NCBI GenBank assembly: GCA_025464925.1
Contig: JAODMS010000054.1
Location: 1-6,078, forward strand
Source: Arthrobacter sp.
GTDB lineage: Bacteria; Actinomycetota; Actinomycetes; Actinomycetales; Micrococcaceae
Direction of reading: 5' to 3'
Length of the DNA: 6,078 bases
The notes beneath the pieces are model-generated. The model was given only the letters and a program-made list of their open reading frames with translations. It made no database searches and was not told the origin of the DNA. This document shows positions 1-6,078 of the stretch, piece after piece (position 1 is the first letter of the stretch; each line of letters opens with the position of its first letter). Position numbers and translations under genes: made by a program.

Positions 1-974
1 TCGAGTCGGTCTTCCCGCCGGACGCCGTCTTCCGGATCGACCATTACCTCGGCAAGGAGACGGTGCAGAACATCCTGGCGCTGCGCTTCGCGAACCAGTT
101 GTTCGAGCCGCTGTGGAACGCCAACTACGTGGACCACGTCCAGATCACCATGGCGGAGGACATCGGCACCGGCGGCCGGGCAGGGTATTACGACGGCGTG
201 GGCGCGGCCCGCGACGTCATCCAGAACCACCTGCTGCAGTTGCTGGCGCTGACGGCCATGGAGGAGCCGATCTCCTTCAACGCCGATGACCTCCGCGCCG
301 AGAAGGAGAAGGTCCTGGCCGCCGTCCGGCTTCCCCAGGATCTCTCCACCCATTCGGCACGCGGGCAGTTCACCGGCGGCTGGCAGGGCGGCGAAAAGGT
401 CGTCGGCTATCTGGAAGAGGAGGGCATCCCACCCGAATCCAAGACCGAGACCTTTGCCGCGATCCGGGTGGACATCAACACCCGCCGCTGGAGCGGGGTG
501 CCGTTCTACCTCCGGGCCGGCAAGAGGCTCGGCCGCCGGGTCACCGAGATCGCCGTCGTGCTCAAGCGCGCCCCGAACCTGCTCTTCACGGACCACGGCG
601 AGGACGACTTCGGCCAGAACGCCGTCGTCATCCGGGTCCAGCCCGATGAGGGCGCCACCATCCGTTTCGGCTCCAAGGTCCCCGGGACGCAGATGGAGGT
701 CCGGGACGTCACCATGGACGTCGGCTACGGTCATTCCTTCACGGAATCCAGCCCCGAAGCCTACGAACGGCTTATCCTCGATGTGCTCCTGGGCGAGCCG
801 CCGCTGTTCCCCCGGCACGAGGAGGTTGAACTGTCCTGGAAGATCCTGGATCCGTTTGAGGAGTACTGGGCAAGCCTTGACGAGCAGCCGGAGCCCTACG
901 CCCCGGGCAGTTGGGGCCCCGCCTCAGCCGATGAACTGCTTGCCCGTGACGGACGAACCTGGAGGCGGCCATGA
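1..974 (+). CDS. zwf: Glucose-6-phosphate 1-dehydrogenase, 3' part (5' end outside window)
   Basis: Oxidises glucose 6-phosphate to 6-phosphogluconolactone with NADP+, the cytosolic entry step of the oxidative pentose phosphate pathway. The reading frame is open from base 3 to the TGA at 972-974, giving about 323 residues. A full enzyme has roughly 500, so the N-terminal NADP-binding Rossmann domain lies upstream of the window. The G6PDH active-site signature RIDHYLGKE is encoded at 33-59. It is followed by FEPLWNANYVDHVQI, GRAGYYDGVGAARDVIQNH (the catalytic-base histidine is codon 228-230), FYLRAGKRL, and the C-terminal LILDVLLGEPPLFPRHEEVE and SWGP blocks. An internal GTG at 63 could be mistaken for a start, but it falls inside the conserved region right after the signature. 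The stop overlaps the opcA start as ATGA, which suggests translational coupling. No frameshift or missing catalytic residue is seen in the visible part. Confidence 0.98.
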   Translation, partial: ESVFPPDAVFRIDHYLGKETVQNILALRFANQLFEPLWNANYVDHVQITMAEDIGTGGRAGYYDGVGAARDVIQNHLLQLLALTAMEEPISFNADDLRAEKEKVLAAVRLPQDLSTHSARGQFTGGWQGGEKVVGYLEEEGIPPESKTETFAAIRVDINTRRWSGVPFYLRAGKRLGRRVTEIAVVLKRAPNLLFTDHGEDDFGQNAVVIRVQPDEGATIRFGSKVPGTQMEVRDVTMDVGYGHSFTESSPEAYERLILDVLLGEPPLFPRHEEVELSWKILDPFEEYWASLDEQPEPYAPGSWGPASADELLARDGRTWRRP

Positions 975-1912
975 TCGTAGATCTTTCCGACACCACCACT
1001 TCAAAAATTTCCAAGAAGCTCATGGCCCTCCGCGACCAGGGCGGCGTGATCGCCCTGGGCCGGGTGCTGACCCTGGTGGTGGTCACCAAGTCCGGACTCG
1101 AGGAGGAGGCCATCGAGGCCGCCAACGAGGCCAGCCGTGAACACCCCTGCCGGATCATCGTGCTCACCGACGCCGGCGCCTCAGCCCCGACCCGGCTGGA
1201 TGCCCAGATCCGGGTCGGCGGCGACGCCGGGGCCTCGGAGGTGATCCTGCTCCGCGGCTACGGCGAACTAGCGGATGAAAGCGAGTCGCTGGTGGCGGCA
1301 CTGCTGCTGCCGGATGCGCCGATCGTGGCGTGGTGGCCGCACGGCGCCCCGAACAATGCCTGCGAGACCTCCATCGGGCGGATCGCGCACCGCCGGATCA
1401 CGGACTCGGCCAATGAAGCCGACCCACAGACGGCACTGGACAACATCCGGCGCACGTACAAGGCCGGCGACACGGACATCGCCTGGACCCGGTTGACCAA
1501 CTGGCGCATCCAGCTCGCCGCCGCCCTGGACCAGGCAAACGACTCCCCGGTCACGGCCGTGACCGTGGAGGGTGCCTCAGACTCCCCCAGCACGCTGCTG
1601 CTCGCGGCATGGCTCACCCTGGCCCTCGACGCGCCGGTCACCATCGTGGCGGATCCCGCCGGAACCGGAATCCGGCGTGTTCGCCTGTCCCGCGCCGGAG
1701 GCGACATCCAGCTGTTCCGGCCCGGCCTGACAGTCGCGGAGCTGACCCAGCCGGGGCAGCCCGCACAGCGGATCTCCCTGCCGCGCCGGAGTCTGAAGGA
1801 CTGCCTCGCCGAAGAGCTTCGCCGCCTCGATCCGGACGAAGTGTTCGGCGAAGTGATTACTATTGGACTGCCACGTACCAACCTAAGGAGTGTCCGTCCC
1901 AGTGAGCGCTGA
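971..1912 (+). CDS. opcA: OpcA, glucose-6-phosphate dehydrogenase assembly/activator protein
   Basis: Partner of G6PDH, described in cyanobacteria and corynebacteria as needed for assembly or redox/allosteric activation of Zwf. It has no catalytic activity of its own that I can identify. The product is 313 residues, normal for actinobacterial OpcA. The family blocks are visible: RVLTLVVVT near residues 31-39, the core PDAPIVAWWPHGAPN at about 114-128, RRITDSAN at about 141-148, and AWTRLTNWRIQLAAALDQ at about 171-188. The ATG at 971 is preceded by GGAGG at 961-965, five bases away. It overlaps the zwf TGA by four bases, so its translation is probably coupled to zwf. The C-terminal end overlaps the pgl start. 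Position directly after zwf and before pgl is the standard actinobacterial order and supports the call independently of sequence motifs. Confidence 0.96.
   Translation: MIVDLSDTTTSKISKKLMALRDQGGVIALGRVLTLVVVTKSGLEEEAIEAANEASREHPCRIIVLTDAGASAPTRLDAQIRVGGDAGASEVILLRGYGELADESESLVAALLLPDAPIVAWWPHGAPNNACETSIGRIAHRRITDSANEADPQTALDNIRRTYKAGDTDIAWTRLTNWRIQLAAALDQANDSPVTAVTVEGASDSPSTLLLAAWLTLALDAPVTIVADPAGTGIRRVRLSRAGGDIQLFRPGLTVAELTQPGQPAQRISLPRRSLKDCLAEELRRLDPDEVFGEVITIGLPRTNLRSVRPSER
1885..1890 (+). promoter_or_regulatory. Ribosome-binding site of pgl, inside opcA
   Basis: AAGGAG lies inside the last codons of opcA, 11 bases before the GTG at 1902. An earlier in-frame GTG at 1890 shares its first base with this motif and so cannot be served by it. 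This favours 1902 as the pgl start, although the 11-base spacing is a little long. Confidence 0.65.
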
Positions 1913-2720
1913 CCCTAGAGTAAGCATCCATCCCGACTCGACCGTGCTGATGGCCGCGATTGCGGCCCGCCTGATAACCAAGCTCGTGGATATCCAGGAC
2001 AAATACGGCGAGGCGACTGTGGTGCTTACCGGGGGCTCAATGGGGATCGGCTCGCTGAAGGCCGTGGCGGAATCGCCGGCCCTGCCGGCCGTCGACTGGG
2101 CGAAGGTCAACTTCTGGTGGGGTGACGAGCGCTTCGTCGGGGTCAACGACGCCGAGCGGAACGCCCGCCAGGCGCATGAGGCCCTGCTTTCGCACATCCT
2201 GGTGGACCCGGCGCGCGTCCATGTGCCGGGATCCTCGGATGACTTCGAGACCCCGGAAGAGGCTGCCGCCGATTACGCCCGCCGGCTGGGCGAGGCCGCC
2301 GCCGCCGAGCATGCCGCCGATATGTCGGACGACCGCCCGGAGCGACCGGGGAAGCTCCCCCGCCTCGACATCGTTCTGCTGGGCGTCGGACCGGATGCTC
2401 ATATCGCCTCCTTGTTCCCCGAGCAGGCGGGCATCCGCGAGAAGGAGCTGACAGTGGTGGGCGTCCGCAACTCCCCCAAACCACCGCCGGCCAGGATCTC
2501 TTTCACGCTGCCGACAATCAACACGGCGCTGGAGGTCTGGATGATGGTTGCAGGGGACGACAAGGCCGGTGCAGTGGGCCTGGCCCTGGCCGGTGCCAAC
2601 CCGGTACAAGTTCCCGCGGCAGGCTCGCGGGGCCGGTTCGAGACTTTGTGGCTGATCGACGAAAACGCGGCGTCACGGGTCCCGGAGCAGCTCGTCCGGA
2701 AGGGTCCGTCCCGCGCGTAG
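1902..2720 (+). CDS. pgl: 6-phosphogluconolactonase
   Basis: Hydrolyses 6-phosphogluconolactone to 6-phosphogluconate, the second step of the oxidative pentose phosphate pathway, in the cytosol. The product is 272 residues from the preferred GTG start (276 from the alternative GTG at 1890), normal for the Pgl/DevB family. Family motifs in order are VLTGGSMG near residues 41-48 (phosphate-binding loop), NFWWGDERFV at 70-79, LLGVGPDAHIASLFP at about 159-173 with the catalytic-region histidine at 167, and ARISFTLPTIN at about 197-207. The position often held by Gly in the D-G-H motif is Ala here; I read this as a mild variant, not a loss of function. The gene overlaps opcA by 11 bases, so it is probably translationally coupled. 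Its last 48 bases overlap the end of rbpA on the other strand. I saw no clear intrinsic terminator after the TAG. Confidence 0.96.
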   Translation: MSADPRVSIHPDSTVLMAAIAARLITKLVDIQDKYGEATVVLTGGSMGIGSLKAVAESPALPAVDWAKVNFWWGDERFVGVNDAERNARQAHEALLSHILVDPARVHVPGSSDDFETPEEAAADYARRLGEAAAAEHAADMSDDRPERPGKLPRLDIVLLGVGPDAHIASLFPEQAGIREKELTVVGVRNSPKPPPARISFTLPTINTALEVWMMVAGDDKAGAVGLALAGANPVQVPAAGSRGRFETLWLIDENAASRVPEQLVRKGPSRA

Positions 2721-3068
2721 CCTCTCCAGCGCTCCGGCCAGCACGTCTTCGGCGTCCTGGCTGGAACGCCGTTCCTTGACGTATTCGAGATGGCTCTTAT
2801 AGCCCTCGGCCGGAGTGTCCTCCAGAGCCGGCTCTGCCCCGTCGCGGGTGGCCGGTCCCCCGCAGCGGCGGCAGTCCCAGACGCCCGGGATCTCGGCCTC
2901 GGGAAGCTGGGCGAACACCAAAAGTGTTTCGTGGCCTTTGACGCACCGGTAGGCGACACGGATACGGGGCTGGCCTGCGCCAGCCCCGTCAAGCGGTTCG
3001 TGCCGGGGAGATCCTCCCTCGGTGGCACCTACGCGGGTACCCCTGAATCCGGAAGCAGAACGCAGCAT
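2673..3068 (-). CDS. rbpA: RNA polymerase-binding protein RbpA family
   Basis: RbpA proteins bind actinobacterial RNA polymerase and the principal sigma factor and stimulate promoter opening. This product is 131 residues, slightly longer than the usual 110-125. The N-terminal arm carries RGTRVG at 9-14, like the family's RG-x-R start. The core domain has AYRCVKGHE and EAEIPGVWDCRRCGGPA. Together these keep all four zinc ligands of the Streptomyces protein: C42-x3-H46 and C66-x2-C69. The C-terminal sigma-binding helix SHLEYVKERRSSQDAEDVL at 92-110 aligns with the family THWDMLLERR segment, with R100 and R101 retained. The linker before it, about residues 76-90, is acidic where the family has a basic lysine-rich linker. 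The ATG start has AGGAG six bases upstream (3075-3079). The gene stands alone between two converging operons. A second rbpA elsewhere in the genome, making this a paralogue, cannot be excluded. Confidence 0.87.
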   Translation of the reverse strand: MLRSASGFRGTRVGATEGGSPRHEPLDGAGAGQPRIRVAYRCVKGHETLLVFAQLPEAEIPGVWDCRRCGGPATRDGAEPALEDTPAEGYKSHLEYVKERRSSQDAEDVLAGALERLRAGRTLPDELLRDP

Positions 3069-3142
3069 CGGGAACTCCTGGCTACTCAGCTGTTGGAATG
3101 GTGCATGCCATCAGCCAAGTGTAGTTCTTGAGTTCCCGATGC
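3065..3142 (-). promoter_or_regulatory. Structured leader of rbpA: 13-base inverted repeat covering the start codon
   Basis: The 121 bases between secG and rbpA (3069-3189) hold no gene. A perfect 13-base inverted repeat lies at 3065-3077 and 3130-3142 (GCATCGGGAACTC against its reverse complement), separated by 52 bases. In an rbpA-sense transcript the downstream arm contains the AUG (3066-3068) and the last three bases of the AGGAG ribosome-binding site. Inside the spacer, TGGCT/AGCCA (3079-3083 with 3113-3117) and ATGG/CCAT (3098-3101 with 3108-3111) could continue the fold. The upstream arm can instead form a local 5-bp hairpin at 3134-3147 (UCCCG, GCAU loop, CGGGA), which excludes the long stem. 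The base pairing is seen directly; a role in translational control is inference. It requires transcription to start before about 3142 or to read through from secG. I saw no convincing -10/-35 pair. Confidence 0.5.
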
Positions 3143-3189
3143 CGGGAGTACCGTTACAGCAGACATATTAAGTTCTGGAACAAAAACGC

Positions 3190-3447
3190 CTAGGAATCGG
3201 CGCCGGTGCTGAACCGCATGAGCAGTCCGAGCCCGATGATCACGACGCCCCAGGTGATTCCCAGGATGACCGTGAAGCGGTTGAGGTTCCGCTCGGCTAC
3301 GCCCGAGGAGCTGAGGCCTGAACTCATGCCGCCACCGAACATGTCGGACAGACCGCCTCCACGCCCCTTATGGAGCAGGATAAGGAAGGTCAGCAGGAGG
3401 CTGGTGATGCCCAGAAGAACCTGCAGAATGACATGAAGAACGTCCAC
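3190..3447 (-). CDS. secG: Protein translocase subunit SecG
   Basis: Small membrane subunit of the SecYEG protein-export channel, acting in the cytoplasmic membrane. It has 85 residues, typical for the family. Two hydrophobic segments are visible, at about 3-25 and 57-77. They flank a glycine- and serine-rich loop with the family pattern HKGRGGGLSDMFGGG at about 26-40 and a second conserved stretch, VAERNLNRFT, at about 50-59. The start is a GTG with GAAAGG five bases upstream. The gene is last in the gap-pgk-tpiA-secG series, 49 bases after the tpiA stop with no obvious terminator between, so it is probably co-transcribed with tpiA. In corynebacteria ppc sits between tpi and secG; here it is absent. 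After the TAG a run of five T on the sense strand precedes a weak GTTC-CA-GAAC palindrome. That order is wrong for an intrinsic terminator, so read-through into rbpA is possible. Confidence 0.96.
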   Translation of the reverse strand: MDVLHVILQVLLGITSLLLTFLILLHKGRGGGLSDMFGGGMSSGLSSSGVAERNLNRFTVILGITWGVVIIGLGLLMRFSTGADS

Positions 3448-3496
3448 GACGGCCTTTCAGAAGTTTGGGATTGCGGGGGTCATGCCTGTGTCCGGA

Positions 3497-4309
3497 CTAA
3501 TCCGTCAGCAGGTGACTCTCGAACCTGACAATATTAGCAAACTCGGCAGCATCCAGGCTGGCGCCGCCGACCAGCAGCCCGTCGACGTCGAGTTCCTGGA
3601 GGATCGACGCCGCGTTGTTCGCCTTGACCGAGCCGCCGTACAAGAGACGGGTTTTGGCTGAGACGTCGTTGAACTGGGTGGACAGCTCGGCGCGGATGGC
3701 GGCGCACATCTCCTGGGCGTCCTCCGGGCCGGCGACTTCGCCGGTACCGATGGCCCAGACGGGTTCATACGCGATGACGAGTTCGGCGGCCTGTTCCGGA
3801 GAGAGGCCGTCGACGCCGGCGCGCAGCTGTGCCAGCGTGTGCTCGACGTGGGTGCCGGCCTGGCGGACTTCGAGGCCCTCACCGACGCAGAGCACGGGCG
3901 TGAGGCCGTGGCGGAAGGCGGCCTTGACCTTGGCGTTGGCCAGCTCGTCGGACTCGTGGTGGATGGTTCGCCGTTCGCTGTGGCCCACGAGGGCGTATTT
4001 GCAGCCCAGCTTGGCCAGGAAAGCACCGGAGATGTCGCCGGTGTAGGCACCGGAGTCGAACTGGGAGAGGTCCTGGCCGCCGTAGACAACTTTCAGCTCA
4101 TCGCCCTGGACGAGGGTCTGGACGCCTCGGAGATCCGTGAACGGAGGGAAGACGGCGACCTCCACCCGGTCATAGTCGTGCCTGGCGTCGGACAGGGTCC
4201 ACGCCAGCTTCTGCAGGAGGGTGATGGCCTGGACATGGTCCATGTTCATCTTCCAGTTGCCTGCGATCAGGGGCTTGCGGTCGAATTTGCCGTTGGTTGA
4301 CGTGGTCAC
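3497..4309 (-). CDS. tpiA: Triosephosphate isomerase
   Basis: Interconverts dihydroxyacetone phosphate and glyceraldehyde 3-phosphate in glycolysis and gluconeogenesis, in the cytosol. The product has 270 residues, slightly above the usual 250-260 because of an N-terminal extension of about a dozen residues before [10 protein letters not shown]. All catalytic residues are present: N18 and K20 in GNWKMN, H110 in VGHSERR, and E182 in [11 protein letters not shown]. The same stretch forms the phosphate-gripping loop 6. YGGSVKANN at about 224-232 and [10 protein letters not shown] at about 244-253 complete the phosphate site. The start is GTG with GGAG five bases upstream; the short 8-base palindrome TCACGTGA spans it. 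The gene follows pgk after 129 non-coding bases containing a strong hairpin, and precedes secG by 49 bases. It may have its own promoter in the pgk-tpiA gap, but I could not identify one. Confidence 0.98.
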   Translation of the reverse strand: MTTSTNGKFDRKPLIAGNWKMNMDHVQAITLLQKLAWTLSDARHDYDRVEVAVFPPFTDLRGVQTLVQGDELKVVYGGQDLSQFDSGAYTGDISGAFLAKLGCKYALVGHSERRTIHHESDELANAKVKAAFRHGLTPVLCVGEGLEVRQAGTHVEHTLAQLRAGVDGLSPEQAAELVIAYEPVWAIGTGEVAGPEDAQEMCAAIRAELSTQFNDVSAKTRLLYGGSVKANNAASILQELDVDGLLVGGASLDAAEFANIVRFESHLLTD

Positions 4310-4383
4310 GTGATCTCCAAAAGGTTCGGTTCCGGTCGAAATGCTGGTTCAGGAAAGGGTGGGCACGGGCGGCCCGTCATGCA

Positions 4384-4434
4384 GACAGCCGGCAGGGCAC
4401 CCCGCCTTGGCGCACGAGGGCCCTGCCGGCTGTC
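4384..4434 (-). terminator. 15-bp GC-rich hairpin just after the pgk stop
   Basis: GACAGCCGGCAGGGC at 4384-4398 pairs perfectly with its reverse complement at 4420-4434, around a 21-base loop. On the pgk sense strand the stem begins four bases after the pgk TGA. There is no T tract after it, so it is not a classical intrinsic terminator. T-less hairpins are often proposed as terminators or 3'-end stabilisers in actinobacteria. Because tpiA follows in the same direction, partial termination or mRNA processing that sets the pgk:tpiA ratio is a reasonable inference. A smaller 5-bp hairpin, ACGGG/CCCGT, lies further on at 4365-4377. The rest of the 129-base gap shows only the tpiA ribosome-binding site. 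Confidence 0.5.
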
Positions 4435-4438
4435 GGAC

Positions 4439-5665
4439 TCAGCGGTCCAGTACGCTCAGGCCGGGCAGTTCCTTGCCTTCAAGGTACTCGAGGCTGGCGC
4501 CGCCGCCGGTGGAGATGTGGCCGAACTGGTCATCAGTGAAGCCGAGGGTCCGCACCGCAGCGGCGGAGTCGCCGCCGCCGACGACCGTGAACCCATCCGT
4601 TTCCGTCAGCGCCTGGGCGATGGCCCGGGTGCCGGCGGCAAACGCCGGGAACTCGAAGACGCCCATCGGACCGTTCCAGAACACCGTCCTGGCGCCCTTG
4701 ATCCGCTCCGCGAACGCGGCCGCCGATTCCGGGCCGATGTCCAGGCCGATGCCCTTGCTGCCGAAGCTGCTGCCCTCGATCGCTTCTGCACGGACCGTCT
4801 CGTGGTCGGCGTCGGCGGCGAACTTGCTGGCCACGACAACGTCGGTCGGAACGACGAATTCGGTTCCGGCGTCCGCGGCGCGCGTGAGGTATTCCTGCAC
4901 GACCGGGATCTGGTCCTCTTCGAGCAGGCTGCCTGCCACCTTGTGGCCCGCGGCGGCGAGGAAGGTGAACAGCATGCCGCCGCCCACCAGGATGGTGTCA
5001 GCCTTGCCGATCAGATTGTCGATCACGGCGAGCTTGTCCGAGACCTTGGAGCCGCCGAGGACGACGACATAGGGGCGCTGGGTTTCCGTGGTGAGCTTGC
5101 GCAGCACCTCGACCTCCGTGCGGACCAGGTCGCCCTGGTAGGACGGCAGCCGGGTGGCGACGTCGTACACGCTGGCGTGCTTACGGTGCACGGCGCCGAA
5201 GGCATCGTCCACGAAGGCGCCGTTGGTTCCCGTCAGGGACACCAGTTCAGCTGCGAACGCACCGCGTTCGGCGTCGTCCTTGGAGGTTTCGCGGGGGTCA
5301 AAGCGCACATTTTCGAGCACGAGCGCTTCGCCGTCCTGCAGCTCGGCCGCCAGCCGTTCCGCCGACTCTCCGACGGTGTCGTCCGCGCGGGAGACCTTGA
5401 ACGAGGCAAGTTCGGCCAGGCGCGCGACGGCGGGCCGGAGCGAATACTTGTCCTCGGGGGCGCCCTTGGGGCGGCCGAGGTGTGCCGTAACCAGTACGCG
5501 GGCGCCGGCGTCCGTGAGCTTCACCAGCACTGGCAGGGAGGCCTTGATGCGGCCGTCGTCAGTCACCGTAGAGCCGTCGAGCGGCACGTTCAGGTCACTT
5601 CGAACCAGAACGTACCGCCCGCGGACACCATCAGCGATCAGTTCGTCGAGGGTGTGGAATGTCAT
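4439..5665 (-). CDS. pgk: Phosphoglycerate kinase
   Basis: Transfers phosphate from 1,3-bisphosphoglycerate to ADP, the first ATP-yielding step of glycolysis, in the cytosol. The product is 408 residues, normal for bacterial Pgk. The N-terminal substrate-binding domain shows RSDLNVPLD at about 22-30, DDGRI around R38, HLGRPKG at 62-68 and [12 protein letters not shown] at about 154-165. The C-terminal nucleotide-binding domain shows GGSKVSDK at 204-211, [10 protein letters not shown] at 329-338, GGGDSAAA at 363-370 and STGGGASLE at 385-393. The frame continues upstream to an ATG at 5758, but that stretch lies inside the coding sequence of gap and does not resemble Pgk. The ATG at 5665, ahead of [26 protein letters not shown], is therefore the start. 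Only ten bases separate it from gap, so the two are surely in one transcript. Confidence 0.98.
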   Translation of the reverse strand: MTFHTLDELIADGVRGRYVLVRSDLNVPLDGSTVTDDGRIKASLPVLVKLTDAGARVLVTAHLGRPKGAPEDKYSLRPAVARLAELASFKVSRADDTVGESAERLAAELQDGEALVLENVRFDPRETSKDDAERGAFAAELVSLTGTNGAFVDDAFGAVHRKHASVYDVATRLPSYQGDLVRTEVEVLRKLTTETQRPYVVVLGGSKVSDKLAVIDNLIGKADTILVGGGMLFTFLAAAGHKVAGSLLEEDQIPVVQEYLTRAADAGTEFVVPTDVVVASKFAADADHETVRAEAIEGSSFGSKGIGLDIGPESAAAFAERIKGARTVFWNGPMGVFEFPAFAAGTRAIAQALTETDGFTVVGGGDSAAAVRTLGFTDDQFGHISTGGGASLEYLEGKELPGLSVLDR

Positions 5666-5675
5666 GTGTCTTACC

Positions 5676-6078
<403 letters not shown>

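Noticed and set aside
1258..1881. Minus-strand open frame of 207 codons inside opcA
   Set aside because: It lies wholly inside a well-supported gene and has the arginine- and serine-rich composition of a GC-rich shadow frame. No motif is seen.
2037..2609. Minus-strand open frame of 190 codons inside pgl
   Set aside because: It is a shadow of pgl, with no conserved motif and no ribosome-binding site that stands out.
3118..3123. TACACT on the minus strand as the -10 box of rbpA
   Set aside because: The hexamer is plausible, but the bases 17 upstream (CCCGGC) do not resemble a -35 element, so it is not called as a promoter.
3130..3142. GGGAAC in the upstream repeat arm as a -35 of a stress (ECF-type) sigma factor
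   Set aside because: No GTT-type -10 element is found 16 to 19 bases downstream, so only half of the expected promoter is present.
3172..3181. GTTC-TG-GAAC palindrome after secG as a LexA-type operator or terminator
   Set aside because: The spacing and half-site order do not fit the actinobacterial LexA box (GAAC-N4-GTTC). The T run precedes the stem on the secG strand, so it is not an intrinsic terminator.
4306..4313. TCACGTGA palindrome across the tpiA start as a regulator site
   Set aside because: An eight-base palindrome is expected by chance in kilobases of sequence, and it is explained by the GTG start and its flanks.

Overview
This 6.1-kb window is ordinary core-genome sequence from a high-GC actinomycete. 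The proteins look most like those of Arthrobacter, Pseudarthrobacter or another Micrococcaceae. The evidence is an OpcA subunit beside G6PDH, an RbpA-type RNA polymerase-binding protein (an actinobacterial family), the gap-pgk-tpiA-secG order, GTG starts and strongly GC-biased codons. The genus is inferred from family resemblance and was not tested.

Left part (1-2720, plus strand): the end of an oxidative pentose phosphate operon. It holds the 3' portion of zwf (glucose-6-phosphate dehydrogenase), opcA (its assembly or activation partner) and pgl (6-phosphogluconolactonase). Each gene overlaps the next by 4 to 11 bases, so translation is probably coupled. The three products carry glucose 6-phosphate to 6-phosphogluconate and make NADPH. 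In related actinobacteria tkt and tal usually lie upstream, outside this window.

Right part (3190-6078, minus strand): a glycolytic cluster transcribed toward the centre. It runs from the 3' portion of gap through pgk and tpiA to secG. The gap stop and the pgk ribosome-binding site overlap. A strong GC-rich hairpin sits just after the pgk stop, before tpiA. Corynebacteria carry ppc between tpi and secG; here the two genes are 49 bases apart with nothing between.

Centre (2673-3189): a minus-strand rbpA gene lies where the two operons converge. Its last 48 bases overlap the end of pgl on the opposite strand. The 121 bases between secG and rbpA are visibly less GC-rich and contain a 13-base perfect inverted repeat. 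That repeat would sequester the rbpA start region if transcribed, and it competes with a second local hairpin. This leader is the most interesting non-coding signal here.

I found no mobile elements, CRISPR arrays, tRNA or rRNA genes, and no sign of an undescribed multi-gene system. The findings are local regulatory and protein-sequence oddities.
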